DNA of 9,492 nucleotides from Thermoplasmata archaeon (GTDB taxonomy: Archaea; Thermoplasmatota; E2; DHVEG-1; B18-G2): NCBI GenBank assembly GCA_003651105.1, contig QMTN01000004.1:1-9492 (forward strand), in the 5' to 3' direction. Numbering within the stretch: the first letter of the stretch is position 1; each line of letters starts with the position of its first letter. Shown piece by piece: positions 6,694 through 9,492 of this stretch. The notes beneath the pieces were generated by a model. The model was given only the letters and a program-made list of their open reading frames with translations. It was not told where the DNA came from and did not search any database. The translations under genes were made by a program, and so were the position numbers.

Positions 6694-6888
6694 TTATGCC
6701 CTTTCGAGACCGTTCTCGTTCTCTATGATCTCAACGAGTTCGATGGGGTATTCAAGGTATCCCTTAAAATCTGGTATATCTAGGCATACAAACCTATCAT
6801 CGATCCTTATCACCCTACCAATAAGACCGCTCCTGTTTTTAACCCTACCAAAGATAGTCTTATCTGGTTCTTTTCTCTCCATGTGCAT
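6694..6888 (-). CDS. Small conserved-looking protein of unknown function, 64 aa
   Basis: I do not recognise this protein. It begins MHMERKEPDKTIFGRVKNRS, and the middle alternates hydrophobic and polar residues as in a small beta barrel: LIGRVIRIDDRFVCLDIPDF, then KGYLEYPIELVEII. The glycine-turn pattern resembles small SH3-like or OB-like barrels, but this is only a shape argument. It has no signal peptide, no membrane segment and a single cysteine. The start is ATG 6888 or, two codons later, ATG 6882; GGGTTGGG lies just upstream. The base composition and residue pattern look like real coding sequence, and a TATA-like box is well placed. It sits between tRNA-Gly and the PHP gene on the same strand. 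Confidence 0.7.
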   Translation of the reverse strand: MHMERKEPDKTIFGRVKNRSGLIGRVIRIDDRFVCLDIPDFKGYLEYPIELVEIIENENGLERA

Positions 6889-6918
6889 CCCAACCCTTTA
6901 TTCAGAATAGTTTCTTTG

Positions 6919-6926
6919 TTTTTAAG
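6919..6926 (-). promoter_or_regulatory. TATA-like box for the 64-residue gene
   Basis: The minus strand reads CTTAAAAA, centred about 34 bases upstream of the first ATG, leaving a leader of some eight bases. It overlaps a perfect 10-base palindrome TTAAGCTTAA at 6922-6931, just beyond the 3' end of tRNA-Gly. Confidence 0.4.
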
Positions 6927-6934
6927 CTTAATCA

Positions 6935-7007
6935 TGCGGGTGCCGGGATTCGAACCCGGGTAATAGCCGTGGCAGGGCTATGTGATACCAGACTACACCA
7001 CACCCGC
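6935..7007 (-). tRNA. tRNA-Gly (anticodon GCC)
   Basis: The minus strand forms a 73-base cloverleaf. The acceptor stem pairs GCGGGTG with CACCCGC, the D arm is GTG...CAC with GG in the loop, and the anticodon stem pairs TAGCC with GGCTA around CTGCCAC. The T arm is CCGGG-TTCGAAT-CCCGG and the discriminator is A. GCC reads GGC and GGT codons. CCA is not encoded (TGATT follows) and there is no intron. The T arm is identical to that of the tRNA-Arg in this window. Confidence 0.95.
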
Positions 7008-7031
7008 TCCTTCTCGATAATGCGTAAGAGG

Positions 7032-7039
7032 ATTAAAAC
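7032..7039 (-). promoter_or_regulatory. TATA-like box for tRNA-Gly
   Basis: The minus strand reads GTTTTAAT, centred about 28 bases upstream of the first base of tRNA-Gly (7007). It lies immediately after the tiaS stop codon, so the tRNA can be transcribed from its own promoter in the short gap. Confidence 0.5.
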
Positions 7040-7041
7040 CA

Positions 7042-8364
7042 TTATGGTGGTACATTCAGCCTCTTCAATGGCTTGCTCAGATGGCGCCTTGCGGAAGGAG
7101 GTACCTCATAGAAACCTATCCTGATGCCCCTCTCAAGCTCTTCATATCTTGCATCTTCCTCTCCCTTTACGGCGCCACACCTCCTGCCCCTGTAACCCTT
7201 TCCCTTTCCAATGGATTTCATATGGATCTTGCATCTCTCACATACCGGGTTCTCAACCTTTACCACGAGTCTTGCAAGCCTCTCTATCCTTATCTTCTCT
7301 ATGTTTATCGTGAAAGGCTCGCTTCTTACGCCTCCATACACCTCGACCACGTCTCCACGCCTCAGTTTCCTGACGATATTCCTGAAGCTCTTTGTTGGCT
7401 CATAGGCTGTACAATCTATGGATGATGTATCGTCTCTTATCCTGAAGATGACATGACCTCCCTCGATCACAAAAGGATCTCTATCCACGAGACCCTTCAC
7501 GATCACAGATTCGTAAGGTTTGATATCCGATATCTTTTTCCTCTCCAGATGATCATCCGTAGCCTGGTTCGTTTCGAAAAGGAGCCAGCCGGCGTAATCT
7601 TCTGAAGATATCATATCCTTTGCCCTCAGTAGATCGAAGGGGTCATCACCCCTTATACCAAACAGTACCGGGCATGGAGAGTTTGGGGTTATCAGTATCC
7701 TCTTTGTCTCGTAATCGTAGTTATCGAAGGTTGATCTGATAGACCTATCCATCTCTATGACAGATCTTTCATCGACCTCTCTCTTCCTTCCCCACATCTC
7801 CTTACGCCTGTAGGTTATCACCTCGAATGTTCTATCTAAGGGTTCCCATGATATCGCAGAGGTCGCACCTATTATCCCTCTCCCATTCTTATACCCCCTG
7901 TACACCGCTCCGATTCTCCTGAGAACCCTGAGAACATCCTCCAAGGATACCACGCTCTTCACACACCTCTCATATAACTCCCTTTCCGGTTTCTCCTTCG
8001 TGATCACGTAGCCCGGGTTTGTGGCTTCATCGGATAGGTGCGCTTCTTCTTCTAAGATCTCCTCGATGATTTCTTTCACATGTTCGAGATCGACATCGTT
8101 ATCGGCATAACCAAAAGATGGAAACTCTCTTCCGTCTCTCTCCCCAACCGTGATACTCTTCCCTTTTCCTCTCCCTATCCTGAAGGATACCGCTCCGTTT
8201 CCCCTGGTCTTCCAGGGGATGTTTGGGTTCAACCTGACAAGTCTTGGAAAACCGATAAGGCTGTATCCCTCATCCAGTAATCTGTCTATCAGTCTGTAGG
8301 CTACATAGGTTGTGCAACCTCCCTTCTTTGAGTCGGTATCATCTATCCCTATCCAGACAACCAT
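7042..8364 (-). CDS. tiaS: tRNA(Ile2) 2-agmatinylcytidine synthetase TiaS, 440 aa
   Basis: TiaS attaches agmatine to C34 of tRNA-Ile2(CAU) using ATP, so that it reads AUA instead of AUG; the enzyme is essential where studied. The N-terminal kinase-like block IGIDDTDSKKGGCTTYVA (residues 5-22) contains D8, D9, D11 and T18, matching the threonine reported to be autophosphorylated in the A. fulgidus enzyme. An OB-fold follows the catalytic region (about 285-360, from SVIVKGLVDRDPFVIEGGHV). The C-terminal zinc ribbon should be CxxC...CxxC, but only C375, C378 and C396 are present; the third ligand position is G393 (codon GGC). The rest of the ribbon block, MKSIGKGKGYRGRRCG, is well conserved. Length is normal. 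The gene appears leaderless, with a TATA box 29 bases upstream shared with the divergent regulator. Confidence 0.95.
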   Translation of the reverse strand: MVVWIGIDDTDSKKGGCTTYVAYRLIDRLLDEGYSLIGFPRLVRLNPNIPWKTRGNGAVSFRIGRGKGKSITVGERDGREFPSFGYADNDVDLEHVKEIIEEILEEEAHLSDEATNPGYVITKEKPERELYERCVKSVVSLEDVLRVLRRIGAVYRGYKNGRGIIGATSAISWEPLDRTFEVITYRRKEMWGRKREVDERSVIEMDRSIRSTFDNYDYETKRILITPNSPCPVLFGIRGDDPFDLLRAKDMISSEDYAGWLLFETNQATDDHLERKKISDIKPYESVIVKGLVDRDPFVIEGGHVIFRIRDDTSSIDCTAYEPTKSFRNIVRKLRRGDVVEVYGGVRSEPFTINIEKIRIERLARLVVKVENPVCERCKIHMKSIGKGKGYRGRRCGAVKGEEDARYEELERGIRIGFYEVPPSARRHLSKPLKRLNVPP

Positions 8365-8386
8365 GTTACCATAAAGTGGAGGATAT

Positions 8387-8397
8387 CCTTATATATC
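8387..8397. promoter_or_regulatory. Shared TATA element of the divergent tiaS / regulator promoters
   Basis: CCTTATATATC lies midway between the divergent start codons (8364 on minus, 8424 on plus). Its TATATAT core at 8390-8396 is centred 29 bases from the tiaS ATG and 31 bases from the regulator ATG. Neither gene has a Shine-Dalgarno sequence immediately upstream in the leaderless reading, so one near-symmetric TATA box may serve both directions. The 10-base string TTATATATCA within it is repeated exactly at 8413-8422. Confidence 0.5.
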
Positions 8398-8422
8398 ATA
8401 TTTGCAATTAGTTTATATATCA
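8389..8422. repeat. 10-bp direct repeat TTATATATCA, two copies 24 bp apart
   Basis: Exact copies lie at 8389-8398 and 8413-8422. The second copy ends one base before the regulator ATG. It is too close to be the TATA box of that gene's annotated start, but it could be a second tiaS promoter (about 53 bases upstream of its ATG) or an operator. The region is AT-rich, so chance resemblance of two TATA boxes is possible. Confidence 0.5.
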
Positions 8423-8423
8423 A

Positions 8424-9368
8424 ATGGAAAGGCTGAGGATCCTCCAAGAGGTAAAGGAGATCTTGAGAGGGGCTGGATTCCAAGTATCCGAGGAGTGTAA
8501 TTTCAAAGACGTTGGTTTCGATCTCTTCGCGAGGAGGGATAACAAGCTCATCATCCTCAAGGTTTTGACCAACATCGATGCGTTCAACGAACAAACCGCC
8601 AAGGAATTGAAGACCTTAGCCTATGCCCTGAGGGCATCTCTCATACTGGTTGGCGAGAGGGATGGCTCCTCCAAGCTCGAGGATGATGTCGTCTATTTCA
8701 GGAACGGTGTACCAACCATAACCCCAACAACCCTCAGAAATTATCTGGTATACAACCTGCCGGTACAGGTCTATGCCGCGCCAGGTGGCTTCTATGTGAA
8801 GATAGAGGGCGAGAGGCTGAGGGAGGAGAGGGAGAGGAAGAACCTATCTAGGGGGGATCTGGCGAGACTGCTCCATGTTTCAAGGAGAGCCATAAAGATG
8901 TACGAAGAGGGGATGGATGCGAGGGTAGAGATAGCAGCCTTGATGGAGGAGGTTCTCGATCCGAGCATAATAAGGGACCTAGATCTACTCAAGCCAATGA
9001 GATCTCGCGGGATCGGGAGGGATGTTAAGGATATAGAATGGCTCTACAACTTCCAGAAGGAGATGCTATCGATCATAGAGAGGATAGGTTACAAGGTCAT
9101 ACCCGTAAGGAGATGCCTTTTTGATGCGGTCAGCAAGGAGAGGAGGAACATCATCCTGACGAGCGTGAGGAGATACGATTTCTCGTTGAGGAAGAGAGCG
9201 AGGATCATGAGCAGTATAGCCAAGGTCACGGGCAAGCATGCGGTGATACTGACGGACAGGGATGAGAGGAAGAATATAGAGGGTACACCTACCATCAGCA
9301 GGAGGGAACTGATAAGGATAAGGGATCCAGAGGAGATCCTTGATGTGATCATGGAGAGGGAGCTATGA
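8424..9368 (+). CDS. Archaeal HTH-type transcriptional regulator (COG1395-like), 314 aa
   Basis: This resembles a conserved archaeal family annotated as putative HTH-type transcriptional regulators, whose targets I do not know. A helix-turn-helix of the Xre/Cro type lies at about residues 129-180, with LREERERKNLSRGDLARLL and VSRRAIKMYEEG. The N-terminal domain (about 8-108) has GFDLFARRDNKLIILKV, which looks like a PD-(D/E)XK nuclease core that lost its acidic residue before the lysine (ILK instead of E.K). The C-terminal part (about 213-302) appears to repeat that domain. The ATG at 8424 has no ribosome-binding site; a TATA box lies 31 bases upstream. It is divergent from tiaS, and its stop overlaps the end of the next, convergent gene by six bases. 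Confidence 0.85.
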   Translation: MERLRILQEVKEILRGAGFQVSEECNFKDVGFDLFARRDNKLIILKVLTNIDAFNEQTAKELKTLAYALRASLILVGERDGSSKLEDDVVYFRNGVPTITPTTLRNYLVYNLPVQVYAAPGGFYVKIEGERLREERERKNLSRGDLARLLHVSRRAIKMYEEGMDARVEIAALMEEVLDPSIIRDLDLLKPMRSRGIGRDVKDIEWLYNFQKEMLSIIERIGYKVIPVRRCLFDAVSKERRNIILTSVRRYDFSLRKRARIMSSIAKVTGKHAVILTDRDERKNIEGTPTISRRELIRIRDPEEILDVIMEREL

Positions 9369-9491
9369 GTTTACCCTCTCAGCCAAGATAGCTCTTTCTC
9401 CAACCCTGAACAACTCAACCTTCTTGCTTCCGGATAGACCCTCCTCTAGTCTCTTCCTGAACCTCCAGTAATCCTTTGGATCGATCGAAAA
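9363..9491 (-). CDS. C-terminal end of an unidentified protein (5' end outside window)
   Basis: On the minus strand an open frame enters at the right edge and ends with TAG at 9365-9363, giving 42 visible residues. It begins FSIDPKDYWRFRKRLEEG and ends with ELFRVGERAILAERVNS. The residue mix, with Lys, Arg and Glu encoded mainly by AAG, AGG and GAG, matches the neighbouring genes, so it is likely real. I cannot assign a family from so short a piece. It is convergent with the regulator gene, overlapping it by six bases. Confidence 0.65.
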   Translation of the reverse strand, partial: FSIDPKDYWRFRKRLEEGLSGSKKVELFRVGERAILAERVNS

Positions 9492-9492
9492 C

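Noticed and set aside
1..9492. CRISPR array, insertion sequence, toxin-antitoxin or defence system
   Set aside because: I saw no regularly spaced repeats, transposase, terminal inverted repeats or defence-type gene pairs. The degenerate nuclease-like domain sits in a known regulator family, not in a restriction system.

Overview
This window looks like chromosomal DNA from an archaeon, most likely a thermophilic member of the Euryarchaeota in the broad sense. Evidence: archaeal-type Rpo7/Spt4, eS24, eS31, Spt5, SecE and L11; FtsZ; a GTP-dependent dephospho-CoA kinase; TiaS; TATA-like boxes about 25-30 bases before genes; tRNAs without encoded CCA; and heavy use of AGG/AGA (Arg) and ATA (Ile) codons. 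I cannot name the lineage. No mobile element, CRISPR array, rRNA or phage gene is visible, and no stretch over 300 bases lacks a gene or gene remnant.

Layout. 1-331: the C-terminal part of a probable radical SAM protein (+). 357-702: a decayed OsmC-family gene (+) with two frame breaks and an internal deletion. 718-791: tRNA-Arg(CCG) (-). 833-2615: a tightly packed minus-strand operon, in transcription order rpo7 (RpoE'), spt4 (RpoE''), GTP-dependent dephospho-CoA kinase, eS24 and eS31/S27ae, with overlapping or abutting ends. 2616-2716 is a divergent promoter region. 2717-5991 is all plus strand: nadC, ftsZ, secE, spt5 and rpl11. 5978-6888 holds a PHP-family phosphoesterase and a 64-residue unknown protein (-). 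6935-7007 is tRNA-Gly(GCC) (-). 7042-8364 is tiaS (-). It is divergent from 8424-9368 (+), a conserved archaeal regulator with a central helix-turn-helix. 9363-9491 is the C-terminal end of an unidentified minus-strand gene.

How it fits together. This is core information-processing and housekeeping DNA: RNA polymerase stalk and elongation factors, ribosomal proteins, the protein-export channel subunit SecE, cell-division FtsZ, and cofactor synthesis (CoA, NAD). TiaS makes the tRNA-Ile2 that reads AUA, which is a frequent codon in these genes.

I see no credible new multi-gene system. The points worth a second look are the osmC remnant, a missing zinc ligand in TiaS, a symmetric promoter with a duplicated TATA element between tiaS and the regulator, an apparent internal duplication of a nuclease-like fold in that regulator, the unknown 64-residue protein, and the absence of L1/L10/L12 after L11.
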